Source: Micromonospora lupini str. Lupac 08 (lineage in GTDB: Bacteria; Actinomycetota; Actinomycetes; Mycobacteriales; Micromonosporaceae). Taken from it: a stretch of 64,000 nt of DNA. The notes under the pieces are model-generated. The model saw only the letters and a program-made list of their open reading frames with translations, ran no database searches and was not told the DNA's origin. The number at the start of each line of letters is the position of its first letter. Positions within the stretch are counted from its first letter, which is position 1. The position numbers and the translations under genes are program-made. Below are positions 7,976-15,724 of the stretch, piece by piece. The DNA lies in the NCBI RefSeq assembly GCF_000297395.2, contig NZ_HF570108.1, positions 3,739,397 through 3,803,396 of the forward strand, written 5' to 3'.

Positions 7976-9298
7976 TCATGCCGTCTTTCCCTGCGTTTCG
8001 GCCAAAGGGGCGTCGCGGCAGGCGGGCGGTCGGGGAGCATGTGCGAGCACCGACCAGGCGAGCGGAAGTGCGACCAGCACCACCGCCTGGATCGCGAGCA
8101 ACGCCGCGACGATGCCCCAACGGTCTGCCACCAGGCCGGCCCCCACGGCGACGAGCGCATACAGCACGCTACCGAGCAGCGACCCGAGCGAACCCATCGT
8201 CGCGCGTTCCCGATCGCTGAACTCGCGCTGCAGCAACGTCTGCTGAGCGATTGTCGACATGCCGTAGGCCGGTGACCCAAGCAGCACGGGCGAAAACACC
8301 GTCGGCTTGACCAAGGCCGCGACGTTCGCCACGTTGTCGAACAGCTCACCGAACAGCAGAGTACGGGCCGCGCCCACCCGGCCGACCACCCAACCACTGA
8401 GGCGAAAGCCGACGAAGGAAACGCCATGGCCGAAGGTGCGCCACAGGCCCAGAGCCCAGAGCGGCCACAGACCTGCCACGAAAACAGGCGACAACTGAGC
8501 CGCGCTTTCGCTGCTGTAACGAAGCGCCGACACCAGAGTCATCCGGCGGAGCACCGGATTACGGCGGATGCCGCGCAGGGCCGATCCGAGATGCGCCAGC
8601 AGGTTCGATTCCAGCGGGCCGTGTACCGACGGTTCCCGGACCCGCAACGCGACGAGCACGCACAGCACCTGTGGCACGACCGACAGCACGACCACCGCAC
8701 GCAGCGACCACGCGTCGGCGACCACGCCACCTATGGCTGCCGCCAGCGCGAGCGCGAGCTGGAACATCGAGTTCACGTGGCCCGAGTGCCGGGGGAACTC
8801 CTCCTCCCGGTCGGCTCCGAGCAGAGTGTCGTACAGGAGCGCGTCGTTGTTGCCGCTCCACAGCGAGGTCGCCAATCCCTCCAGTACAACGGCTGCAACG
8901 AGGAGGCCGTAGCCGGAAGCGCCGGCGTACCCGAGGTGGGCGGCCACCATGACGACGGCACCGGCGATCATCGTGCCGCGACGCCCGAGCCGGTCGGAGA
9001 GCATGCCGGTGGGGACTTCGAACGCCGCGGAGGACAGCTTTTTCAGCGCAATCAGGCTCGCGGCGGTCGTGTACGAGCCGGTGACCTGCGCGAAGTAGAT
9101 GACCATGATTGGCCCGTACATGCGGAAGTCGCCGAGGAAGTTGAACCAGCCCAGCAGGCGAACGTTACGGCTGACGGTCTCGTCAGCATGGTTCGGCGCA
9201 GCCGGAGCTGACCTGAGAAGGACGCGGTGGGCCGAGGAACGACGAGCGGACACAGCAGAGCTCCCGGAAAGGCGGACGGAGACGCCGAAAAGCGCCAA
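7976..9298 (-). CDS. MFS transporter, probable drug exporter
   Basis: The protein has twelve putative membrane helices. Its first half begins with NVRLLGWFNFLGDFRMYGP and contains the MFS loop SDRLGRRGTM. The only in-frame start giving the full first helix is a TTG at 9298 without a ribosome site; an ATG at about 9192 is in another frame. The N-terminus is therefore uncertain, and a frameshift or leaderless/coupled start is possible. Upstream lie a short leader ORF and a perfect palindrome. Export of an antibiotic is inferred from this context, not from a specificity motif. Confidence 0.82.
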   Translation of the reverse strand: MALFGVSVRLSGSSAVSARRSSAHRVLLRSAPAAPNHADETVSRNVRLLGWFNFLGDFRMYGPIMVIYFAQVTGSYTTAASLIALKKLSSAAFEVPTGMLSDRLGRRGTMIAGAVVMVAAHLGYAGASGYGLLVAAVVLEGLATSLWSGNNDALLYDTLLGADREEEFPRHSGHVNSMFQLALALAAAIGGVVADAWSLRAVVVLSVVPQVLCVLVALRVREPSVHGPLESNLLAHLGSALRGIRRNPVLRRMTLVSALRYSSESAAQLSPVFVAGLWPLWALGLWRTFGHGVSFVGFRLSGWVVGRVGAARTLLFGELFDNVANVAALVKPTVFSPVLLGSPAYGMSTIAQQTLLQREFSDRERATMGSLGSLLGSVLYALVAVGAGLVADRWGIVAALLAIQAVVLVALPLAWSVLAHAPRPPACRDAPLAETQGKTA

Positions 9299-9325
9299 GG
9301 GCCGGTGACACGTGTCACCTCGCCC
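9299..9325 (-). promoter_or_regulatory. Perfect 16-bp palindrome before the exporter start
   Basis: GGTGACACGTGTCACC (9304-9319) is a perfect dyad, and flanking GGGC/GCCC extends the stem after a mismatch. It ends next to the TTG start of the MFS gene. It could be a repressor operator or, in RNA, a hairpin masking translation initiation downstream of the leader ORF. Confidence 0.5.
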
Positions 9326-9366
9326 CGGCGACCGGGATGTGGGCTGAGTCCGCTACACGTGCGGCG

Positions 9367-9429
9367 TTACGAGCCTGCGACTGCGGTCGCCAGGGGGCGA
9401 ATGGAAGCTCCAGCCGACGACTCAGACAT
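9367..9429 (-). CDS. 20-residue leader peptide (uORF)
   Basis: The ATG at 9429 has a strong GAGGAG site five bases upstream and encodes MSESSAGASIRPLATAVAGS, then TAA. The MFS start lies 69 bases further on, after a palindrome. A well-initiated short ORF ahead of an exporter that itself lacks a ribosome site is the layout of translation-dependent attenuation leaders. No homology is claimed. Confidence 0.45.
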   Translation of the reverse strand: MSESSAGASIRPLATAVAGS

Positions 9430-9472
9430 CAGTGCTCCTCGGTTCCCAGGCGGACGGTCCGCAACAGCTCGC

Positions 9473-9513
9473 ACTCTAGCGACCGACGATCTACGTGTCC
9501 GTCTATTTGTTGA
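9473..9513 (-). promoter_or_regulatory. Candidate promoter with AT-rich box (WhiB7-like)
   Basis: On the minus strand a -10 TAGAGT (9478-9473) is 17 bases from CGGACA (9501-9496). It is immediately preceded by the AT-rich stretch AACAAATAGA in otherwise ~70% GC DNA. An AT-rich box touching the -35 is the known mark of WhiB7-dependent resistance promoters. The leader ORF begins about 37 bases after the expected start site. Confidence 0.4.
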
Positions 9514-9572
9514 CGAGCACCAGACGGCGTCGCCTGGAAGCCCTCTCGGTCGATCCCCGGGTGCCACCGTCA

Positions 9573-9600
9573 ACATTCGATAATGCACATTATGTAAAGT
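9573..9600 (+). other. Xer recombination (dif-like) site 1
   Basis: This 28-bp element has the layout of a dif site: left arm ACATTCGATAA, 6-bp centre TGCACA, right arm TTATGTAAAGT. The right arm matches the XerD-binding arm of E. coli dif at 9 of 11 positions and the inner ATAA/TTAT pair is perfect. It contains the inverted repeat ATAATG-CA-CATTAT. It stands out as AT-rich in a GC-rich background and lies 30 bases past the end of an unknown gene. Confidence 0.55.
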
Positions 9601-9630
9601 AGGCCGGATCGCCTGGTCCCCTCGTCGTCT

Positions 9631-10377
9631 TCAGTCGCGCGTCAGACCCGGCGGGCAGGCATCCTCGTCCGGTCCGACGAGGCGCGCGTTGACCAGCGGA
9701 TTGCGGCGCAGGCCCGCGAGCACGAGCGTGCTGCCGCCGACGTCGGTCCAGGTGTCGTCCCAGAGGGCGGAGACGAGCCAGGAGCGATCCGCCGGAAAGA
9801 AGAGATCGGGCAGCGCCCCGTCGCCGCGCAGGTGACCGGTCCGCCAGGTGAGCGTCTGCTCGGGTCCGGCTTCGACAAGCACGTAGGACCAACCCTCGTA
9901 GATCGACACCTTCGCCGCGCGTGGGAAAACGACGTCGTGGGCGCCGGTGTCGAGATAGCCCAGCCACCAGGGCTGCTCGGGGGTGGCCGTGGCGAGTTCG
10001 CGGACCACGGCGAGTTCGTGGGCCTCCAAGCTGACGCCGCCGGGCGGGTGGAACGTGGCGTACGCGTCGAAGACCGGCGGGATTGCCGCGGTAACCGAGA
10101 GGCCTGGTGTGGTGTGGCCGGCGATCCAGTCGATGTCGCCGGCCGTGCCGATCCGCCAGCTGCGTCCGTCGCTGGTGCGTACGGGGTACCCGCTGGTCGC
10201 CGGGACGCGTTCGTCGTGACCGTCGGGGGCGACGGCTGGTACCGCTCCTGGCTCGCCACGGGTCGGCTCCGCGTGCCGCTCCGGGCAGGCGTGCTCGGGC
10301 TGGCCGTCGTGCTCGGTGTAGATGAGCGGCAGGCGGGGCCGACCGCAGGTGGAGCAGTTCGCGGCTGGCGACGTCAC
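9631..10377 (-). CDS. Hypothetical protein with N-terminal CxxC pair
   Basis: This 248-residue protein begins with a putative zinc-ribbon-like segment (ANCSTCGRPRLPLIYTEHDG, then a further Cys ~8 residues on). A globular domain rich in Trp and Asp follows (SWRIGTAGDIDWIAG, PWWLGYLDTGAHD, WLVSALWDDTW). I do not recognise a characterised family. The GTG at 10377 overlaps the stop of the upstream truncated ATPase gene by four bases (GTGA), which decides the start. Both genes lie between two dif-like sites. Confidence 0.75.
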   Translation of the reverse strand: MTSPAANCSTCGRPRLPLIYTEHDGQPEHACPERHAEPTRGEPGAVPAVAPDGHDERVPATSGYPVRTSDGRSWRIGTAGDIDWIAGHTTPGLSVTAAIPPVFDAYATFHPPGGVSLEAHELAVVRELATATPEQPWWLGYLDTGAHDVVFPRAAKVSIYEGWSYVLVEAGPEQTLTWRTGHLRGDGALPDLFFPADRSWLVSALWDDTWTDVGGSTLVLAGLRRNPLVNARLVGPDEDACPPGLTRD

Positions 10378-10871
10378 GTCGGCCACGATACGTGCCTCTC
10401 GATCACCGCGACCCGCTTCCAGAGCGGTCCGGCCGGTACGTCCACCAGATGGTGTCCGTACTCGTCGTACACCTGCTTGTGCACCCGCGCGAAGGCCAGC
10501 GATTCGGCGTAGCTGATCCGGCGTGCGGGTGTGTGTCGGATGGAGCCCAGCGGACTGATCAGGAAGACCAGCCGCTGGTAGGTCCGCAACCGCGCGATCC
10601 GGTCGAGTTCGGCCCGCAGCGCCGGGCCTGTCGACCTGCGCTGGTAGCGGGCCAGCGCCAGGGTGCACAGTGGTGATCGATCGTGCAGTTGCACCGGCCC
10701 GCGACTGTCGGCCGCGACCTGACGGCGGTACTGGAGGACGGCGACCGCGTCGAGGAAACTCGGCTCGCGCCACGGTTCGGCGCACCCCTGCGCCTGGCGC
10801 GCGGCGATGACGGCATCTTCTCCCCCTCTTGCGCCCCTTCCGGGTAACGCGAAAATGCTGCATAATATCCC
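10374..10871 (-). pseudogene. 5'-truncated P-loop ATPase (AAA/NadR-like kinase) gene
   Basis: The frame encodes the C-terminal two-thirds of a small P-loop ATPase: EDAVIAARQAQGCAEPWREP, LHDRSPLCTLALARY, and the distal YAESLAFARVH and LVDVPAGPLWKRVAVIERH blocks. In this family a Walker A loop of about 40 residues should precede the EDAVIAA segment. Here it is absent, and the frame hits TAA at the second dif-like site with no ATG or GTG before 10694. Homology ends at about 10823, within 35 bases of that site. The gene looks beheaded by a rearrangement; only a fragment starting at GTG 10694 could be translated. Confidence 0.65.
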
Positions 10872-10882
10872 TTATGCATGAC
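10855..10882 (+). other. Dif-like palindrome 2, overlapping recombinase start
   Basis: The arms ATGCTGCATAA and TTATGCATGAC flank a 6-bp centre TATCCC; the inner TGCATAA/TTATGCA dyad is perfect. Spacing (11-6-11) matches dif. The ATG of the recombinase (10874) lies in the right arm, and CATAAT (10861-10866) could double as a -10 for a leaderless transcript. An operator role is therefore a serious alternative. Confidence 0.4.
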
Positions 10883-11881
10883 AAAAAGGACGAATCGCTC
10901 ATGGGGTTGATCGAGGAGTTCCTGACCGCCCGCGCGACCCGCAAGCCCTCCCCCCACACCCTGGCGGCCTACAGGCGGGACCTGCACGCGGTGGCCGCGC
11001 TGGTGGCCGAGGATGACACCACTCCCCTCCCCCTCGACGCGCTGTCGATCACCGACCTCTCCCCCCGCGTGCTGCGGGCGGCCTTCGCCCGGTTCGCCGC
11101 ACCCCGGGCGCCCGCGTCGGTGCACCGCGCCTGGTCCACCTGGAACAGCTTCTTCACGTTCCTGGTCACCGATCAGGTGGTGGCGGGCAATCCGATGCCG
11201 GCGGTCGGTCGGCCCCGGGCGCTACTCCCCCAGCCGAAGCCGCTGCGCGGTGCGGACACCCCCGAGGTGCTGCTCGCGGCGGTTGCCCGTGACGACGGTC
11301 GGCAGCGTGATCCGTGGCCGGAGCGGGACGTGGCGGTGGTGGCGGTGGCGTTGTGCGCGGGGCTGCGCCTGTCGGAGTTGTTGGCGCTGCGGGTCGGTTC
11401 GCTGGCGGGTCGGCCGGGCGAGCGGCGGATCGAGGTCGCCGGCAAGGGTGGGCGTCCGCGGGTGGTGCCGATCGAGGCCGACCTGGACCGGGTGGTGGCG
11501 GACTACCTGGACAGTCGCCGTCGGCGTTTCGGGTCGCGGTCGGTACGCCCCGATTCGGCGTTGCTGGTGGACCGGCACGGTGAGCCGCTGCGCCGCGGTG
11601 GTCTGCAGTATCTGGTGGAGTCGTGTTACCGGCGGGCGGGGATCGGTGACCGGGTGCCGCGTGGGGCGCGGTTGCACGCGTTGCGGCACACGTTCGCGAC
11701 GCGGTTGGCGGAGGACGGGGCGAGCGCTGCGGAGATCATGCGGTTGTTGGGGCATGCGTCGTTGGCGTCGTCGCAGACGTACATCGAGGTGACGGCCGGG
11801 CAGCAGCGTGAGGCGATCCGTGCCAGTCGTACCAACCGGGCGTTGGCGGCGCTGACCCCGGGGCGGGAGGCCACCGGGTGA
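10874..11881 (+). CDS. Tyrosine recombinase, XerC/XerD-like
   Basis: This ~335-residue integrase-family recombinase has an N-terminal SAM-like core-binding domain (TRKPSPHTLAAYRRDLHA) and a C-terminal catalytic domain. Active-site residues are visible: Arg in GLRLSELLAL, Lys in VAGKGGRPR, His/Arg in HALRHTFATRL, His in LLGHASLASSQ and Tyr in TYIEV. The ATG at 10874 would be leaderless; the ATG at 10901 has AAGGA ten bases upstream and is an alternative. Codon third positions are C-rich in the first ~115 codons and G-rich thereafter. The adjacent dif-like sites suggest its own target. Confidence 0.9.
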   Translation: MHDKKDESLMGLIEEFLTARATRKPSPHTLAAYRRDLHAVAALVAEDDTTPLPLDALSITDLSPRVLRAAFARFAAPRAPASVHRAWSTWNSFFTFLVTDQVVAGNPMPAVGRPRALLPQPKPLRGADTPEVLLAAVARDDGRQRDPWPERDVAVVAVALCAGLRLSELLALRVGSLAGRPGERRIEVAGKGGRPRVVPIEADLDRVVADYLDSRRRRFGSRSVRPDSALLVDRHGEPLRRGGLQYLVESCYRRAGIGDRVPRGARLHALRHTFATRLAEDGASAAEIMRLLGHASLASSQTYIEVTAGQQREAIRASRTNRALAALTPGREATG

Positions 11882-11888
11882 CCGGGAG

Positions 11889-12668
11889 TCAGCCGAGGTC
11901 GACGAGCAGGGGGCGGTGGTCGGAGATGGTGGACGGTGGGGCGGTGACGGCCCGTACGGGTGGGAGCTGGGTGAGGGCGTGCCGGTCGGCGAGGATGTGG
12001 TCGAGTTGGACGCGGGGCTGCCCGGAGGGGTAGGTGGGGCGTCGGCCCAGGGGTCGCCAGCCGGAGATGAGGCGGGCCGGGCCGGCGGGCAGGTTGAGGT
12101 CGCCGAGCAGGATGCGGGGGCCGGGTAGCGCGCGGAGGGCGCGCACGGTCTGGCGGAGTTGGCGGGCGTTCCAGCCGGGCACGAACGACAGGTGGGTCGC
12201 GGCGGCGGTGAGGGGGCCGTGTGGGGTGTCGAGGACGGCGGCGAGGACGACGCGGGGTTCGTCGTGCAGCAGGATGAGGCCGCCGCCGGGGCCGGGGACG
12301 TAGACGGGTGAGCGGACGGGGGCGGGTGTGAGTCGGGTGATGTGCCAGCTGCGGACGGGGTGGCGGCTGATGAGGCCGATGCCGTAGCAGGGTTCGCCGT
12401 GGCCGTCGTCGTCGTGGCGCAGGGGGCGGAACTGTTCGCCGGGTGTGCCGACGACGGCGGCCGCGAAGCGGTGGTGTGGCGCGTCGAGGGCGTGGGCGGC
12501 GATGGCGGTGAGGTCGAGGTTGCCGCTGCGGTGTTGGTCGAGGTCGACTTCCTGCAGGGCGAGCACGTCGGCGTCGAGGGCGGCTACGGCGGTGGCGATT
12601 CGGTCGGGGTCGACGAGTCCGTCGGTGAGGGATCGTCCGTGCAGCAGGTTGAAGGTGGCCAGGCGCAC
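11889..12668 (-). CDS. Endonuclease/exonuclease/phosphatase family protein
   Basis: This 259-residue EEP-fold metal-dependent phosphoesterase has all core motifs: TFNLLHG (Asn), LQEVD (metal Glu), ATHLSFVPGWN, GDLNLP and the terminal SDHRPLLVDL. There is no signal peptide, so it is probably cytosolic. The substrate may be nucleic acid, phospholipid headgroup or a sugar phosphate; none can be chosen from sequence. It converges on the recombinase gene with only seven bases between stop codons. Confidence 0.88.
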   Translation of the reverse strand: MRLATFNLLHGRSLTDGLVDPDRIATAVAALDADVLALQEVDLDQHRSGNLDLTAIAAHALDAPHHRFAAAVVGTPGEQFRPLRHDDDGHGEPCYGIGLISRHPVRSWHITRLTPAPVRSPVYVPGPGGGLILLHDEPRVVLAAVLDTPHGPLTAAATHLSFVPGWNARQLRQTVRALRALPGPRILLGDLNLPAGPARLISGWRPLGRRPTYPSGQPRVQLDHILADRHALTQLPPVRAVTAPPSTISDHRPLLVDLG

Positions 12669-12706
12669 TCCTGCACCCTACGTCTCCGTGGCAGGGTTGC
12701 CGGGTG

Positions 12707-12790
12707 GTGAAGGTGTTGCTGTGTTCGATGCTGGTGTTCGTGGCGGTGGGCGCGTTGGGGGTGTGGTTGCGGCGTTCGCGGGGTCGTTGA
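12707..12790 (+). CDS. Possible 27-residue membrane peptide
   Basis: The GTG-started frame encodes a short hydrophobic helix (LLCSMLVFVAVGALGVWL) followed by a basic RRSRGR tail, a plausible single-pass peptide. There is no clear ribosome site. It fills the gap between the EEP gene and TauE gene. Confidence 0.25.
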   Translation: MKVLLCSMLVFVAVGALGVWLRRSRGR

Positions 12791-12848
12791 GGTGAGGCTT
12801 GCCACTTGAGGTCGGTCGGCTCTGGCCTGGTGGGGAGAATTGCCGCCC

Positions 12849-13622
12849 GTGGACGCCATATCGCTGAGTACGTTGCTGGTCGCCGCTGCGGCGGCGGGGT
12901 GGGTGGATGCTGTGGTCGGCGGTGGTGGGTTGCTGTTGTTGCCGGCGTTGCTGGTGGCGGCGCCGGGGTTGCCGGTGGCTACGGCGTTGGGGACGAACAA
13001 GTTGGCGGCGATCTTCGGTACGGCGACGGCGGCGGCGACGTATGCGCGGCGGACGACTGTCGACTGGCGGGTCGTGGGGCCGGCGGCGGGGTTGGCGGTG
13101 TGCAGCGCGGGGGTGGGTGCGGCGCTGGCGGGTGCGGTGCCGGCGTCGGCGTACCGGCCGGTGGTGTTGGTGGTCCTGGTGGCGGTGGCGGTGTTCGTGC
13201 TGCTGCGTCCGCGCCTGGGGGTGGTGGCCCTGCCGGGGCGGCGTACGCCGGTGCGGGTGGCGGTGGCGATCGGCGTGGCCGGGGTGGGCATCGCGTTGTA
13301 CGACGGGTTGATCGGTCCGGGTACGGGGACGTTCCTGGTGTTGGCGTTCACGGCCCTGGTGGGTGCGGATTTCGTGCACGGGTCGGCGATGGCGAAGGTG
13401 GTCAACGCGGGGACGAACCTGGGTGCGTTGGTGGTGTTCGGGGTGACCGGGCACGTGTGGTGGTTGCTGGGCGCGGGGATGGCGGTGTGCAACATCGCGG
13501 GCGCGGTGGTGGGTGCGCGGATGGCGTTGCGTCGTGGTTCGGGGTTCGTGCGGGTGGTGCTGTTGGTGGTGGTGCTGGCGTTGGTCGCGAAGTTGGGTCA
13601 CGACCAGTGGGTGGCCCGCTGA
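12849..13622 (+). CDS. Sulfite exporter TauE/SafE family membrane protein
   Basis: This roughly 257-residue protein has about eight hydrophobic segments. It carries the family repeats AAGWVDAVVGGGGLLLLPAL (helix 1) and ALGTNKLAAIFGT, repeated in the second half as YDGLIGPGTGTFL. Members export sulfite, sulfoacetate or related organosulfur anions; the substrate here is unknown. The GTG at 12849 is favoured over the TTG at 12840 because GGGGAG lies eleven bases before it. Third codon positions are strongly G-biased, unlike plus-strand genes at 2-7 kb. Confidence 0.9.
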   Translation: MDAISLSTLLVAAAAAGWVDAVVGGGGLLLLPALLVAAPGLPVATALGTNKLAAIFGTATAAATYARRTTVDWRVVGPAAGLAVCSAGVGAALAGAVPASAYRPVVLVVLVAVAVFVLLRPRLGVVALPGRRTPVRVAVAIGVAGVGIALYDGLIGPGTGTFLVLAFTALVGADFVHGSAMAKVVNAGTNLGALVVFGVTGHVWWLLGAGMAVCNIAGAVVGARMALRRGSGFVRVVLLVVVLALVAKLGHDQWVAR

Positions 13623-13662
13623 CGGAGGCGGGGCGCGGCTCCAGGGTCTGTGTCGAAGCCTG

Positions 13663-14172
13663 CTAGGCGCGGCGGCTGGGTGAGTCGAAGCTGCCGGCGC
13701 GGATTTCGCGCAGGGCCCGGCGGCGGGTGTCGCCGCGCAGGGTGTCGACGTAGAGGGTGCCGTGCAGGTGGTCGGTTTCGTGTTGCAGGGCGCGGGCGAG
13801 GAAACCGGTGCCGGTGATGGTGAGGGGTTCGCCGTGCTGGTCGACGCCGTGGGCGGTGGCGTGCAGGGCGCGGGGGGTCGGGAAGTACAGGCCGGGGATG
13901 GACAGGCAGCCCTCCTCGTCGTCCTGGAGTTCGTCGGAGAGTTCCAGGGTGGGGTTGACGAGGTGGCCGCGGTGGCCGTCGGCGTCGTAGACGAAGACCT
14001 GGGCGTTGACGCCGATCTGTGGTGCGGCGACGCCGGCGCGGCCGGGCTCGCCGAGCAGGGTGTCCATCAGGTCGGTGACCAGGGCGCGCAGGCCGGCGTC
14101 GAAGGTGGTGACCGGGTCGCATTCGGTGCGCAGGACGGGGTCGCCGATGATCCGGATGGGCCGCATGGTCAT
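13663..14172 (-). CDS. def: Peptide deformylase
   Basis: This 169-residue metalloenzyme removes the formyl group from nascent N-termini. All three signatures are present: GVAAPQIGV (motif 1), EGCLSIPG (motif 2, metal Cys) and QHETDHLHG (motif 3, two metal His and the catalytic Glu). Two start ATGs occur at residues 1 and 3; either is acceptable. It lies just downstream of pabB in the same direction. It may be a second deformylase, as several are common in actinomycetes. Confidence 0.96.
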   Translation of the reverse strand: MTMRPIRIIGDPVLRTECDPVTTFDAGLRALVTDLMDTLLGEPGRAGVAAPQIGVNAQVFVYDADGHRGHLVNPTLELSDELQDDEEGCLSIPGLYFPTPRALHATAHGVDQHGEPLTITGTGFLARALQHETDHLHGTLYVDTLRGDTRRRALREIRAGSFDSPSRRA

Positions 14173-14203
14173 GGGGGTCAGCGTATCGCCGTCGGTGGCG
14201 GGG

Positions 14204-15400
14204 TCAGTGTCCGGCCAGGGTGGCGCGGACGGGTGTGGTCTTCGCGGCGGCTTCGGCGACTTCGGCGTGGGCGTCGCTGTCCCAGGTGATGCCGCCGCCG
14301 GCCCAGGTGTGCAGGTGCTCGCCGTCGGCGGCGGCGGTGCGGATGGTGAGGCCGAGGTCGATGTGGCCGGGGGTGACCCAGCCGAGGGCGCCCATGCTGG
14401 CGCCGCGGCCGACGGGTTCTGCGGCGGCGATGTGGGTCAGGGCGGCGAGTTTCGGTGCGCCGGTGACGGAGCCGCCGGGGCAGGTGGCGCGTAGCAGGTC
14501 GGCGAGGCCGAGGCCGTCGGCGGGGGTGGCGCGGACGGTGGATTCGGCCTGCCAGAGGTCGCACCAGCGGCGCACGGTGAACAGGTCGTCGACGGTGACG
14601 GTGCCGGTGCGGGCGATGCGGGCGAGGTCGTTGCGTTCGAGGTCGACGATCATGATGTGTTCGGCGCGTTCCTTGGCGCTGGTGAGCAGTTCGGCGCGGC
14701 CGGTGGGGGTGGCGGGGCGGGTGCCCTTGATGGGTCGGGTGATGAGGTGTCCGTCGCGGACCTCGATGAGGGTTTCCGGGGAGGCGCAGCCGATGGCCCA
14801 GTTGTCGCCGGTGAGGACGCCGCCGTAGCGGGCGCCGGGTAGTGCGCCGAGGCGGCGGAGGGCGGGCAGTGGGTCGCCGGTGTAGGGGGCGGCGGCGTGG
14901 CCGACGAGGTTGGCCTGGTAGAGGTCGCCGCGGGCGATGGCGGCGCGGACGGCGTCGACGGCGGCGGCGTGTTGCTGTGGTGTCCAGCTCTCGGTCCACG
15001 CACCGAGCCACCAGGGTGTCGCCGCGCGGGCGGGGGCGCGTCGGGTGGGGCCGTGGTCGTAGACGACGACGGCGAGGTCGGGCAGGGTGGGGGCGGGTTC
15101 GGGCGCGGGGGTGGGGGCGCCGGCGAGGTGTGCTCCGGCGGCGGCGGAGAGGTAGAGGGCGGCGCCGCAGGGTCCGGCGGTGTCGTGGTGGCCGGTGGTG
15201 GGGCGGGTGAGGTCGCGCAGGTTCAGGCCGTGGGCGGCGAGGAACTCTTCGGCGAGTGCGGCGGGGTCGCCGCCGTCGGTGCGGTGCCAGTGCAGGCGGG
15301 CGCGTTCGGCGAGTGTGTCGCGACAGGCTGTGGGTGCCGCCGGCACATCGACCAGCACCTGTGGGAGCGTTTCCACGCCGTATGGTCCGACCTTCCTCAT
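14204..15400 (-). CDS. pabB: Aminodeoxychorismate synthase component I
   Basis: This 398-residue chorismate-binding enzyme converts chorismate to 4-amino-4-deoxychorismate for folate synthesis. PIKGTRP carries the lysine nucleophile characteristic of PabB (anthranilate synthase has Ala there). ERNDLARI and PGGSVTGAPK are the chorismate/metal signatures. The N-terminal third is degenerate, as usual. The partner amidotransferase PabA is not in the window. It is divergent from a DUF5999 gene across 123 bases containing a dyad. Confidence 0.93.
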   Translation of the reverse strand: MRKVGPYGVETLPQVLVDVPAAPTACRDTLAERARLHWHRTDGGDPAALAEEFLAAHGLNLRDLTRPTTGHHDTAGPCGAALYLSAAAGAHLAGAPTPAPEPAPTLPDLAVVVYDHGPTRRAPARAATPWWLGAWTESWTPQQHAAAVDAVRAAIARGDLYQANLVGHAAAPYTGDPLPALRRLGALPGARYGGVLTGDNWAIGCASPETLIEVRDGHLITRPIKGTRPATPTGRAELLTSAKERAEHIMIVDLERNDLARIARTGTVTVDDLFTVRRWCDLWQAESTVRATPADGLGLADLLRATCPGGSVTGAPKLAALTHIAAAEPVGRGASMGALGWVTPGHIDLGLTIRTAAADGEHLHTWAGGGITWDSDAHAEVAEAAAKTTPVRATLAGH

Positions 15401-15473
15401 CCGTTCAGTGGATTTCCCGTACGCCAGGCCGCCACCTGCTCGATGCTGGACACTTTCGCTTGGTACTGTGCGT

Positions 15474-15501
15474 CACTGGTCATGTGAACCATGACACAGT
15501 G
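15474..15501. promoter_or_regulatory. Imperfect dyad in the pabB/DUF5999 promoter region
   Basis: CACTGGTCATG and CATGACACAGTG are complementary except for one bulged base pair around a 5-base centre. It is located 23 bases before the DUF5999 start and 74 bases from the pabB start. It could be an operator for a dimeric regulator; the identity is unknown. Confidence 0.35.
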
Positions 15502-15523
15502 CCCCCACAGTCCGGAGAACCCG

Positions 15524-15724
15524 ATGTGCCAGCACCAACCGACCTGCCCCTCCGCTGAAGCCACCGACCGGGAAGCCGCACGAGTCCTCGCCTGCTTCCG
15601 TGAGCAGGGCTGGAGCCTGCTCTGCAACGGTGTCATCGTCTTCGAGGACACCGGCGAGCTGCTCCCCGACGGCAGCAGCATCGCACCGCACCGCGGCCCC
15701 GCCCGCCACGCTCTCGTGGCCTGA
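15524..15724 (+). CDS. DUF5999 family small protein
   Basis: This 66-residue protein starts MCQHQPTCPSAEATDREAAR and contains QGWSLLCNGVIVFEDTGEL, the pattern of the actinobacterial DUF5999 family. Three Cys in the N-terminus plus one in the LCNG motif suggest possible metal binding, but the function is unknown. The ATG at 15524 was chosen over an upstream ATG because GGAG lies eight bases before it and homology begins there. Confidence 0.85.
   Translation: MCQHQPTCPSAEATDREAARVLACFREQGWSLLCNGVIVFEDTGELLPDGSSIAPHRGPARHALVA

Noticed and set aside
7976..9298. Exporter as a complete insertion sequence or transposon cargo
   Set aside because: No terminal inverted repeats, transposase or target duplications around it could be seen.
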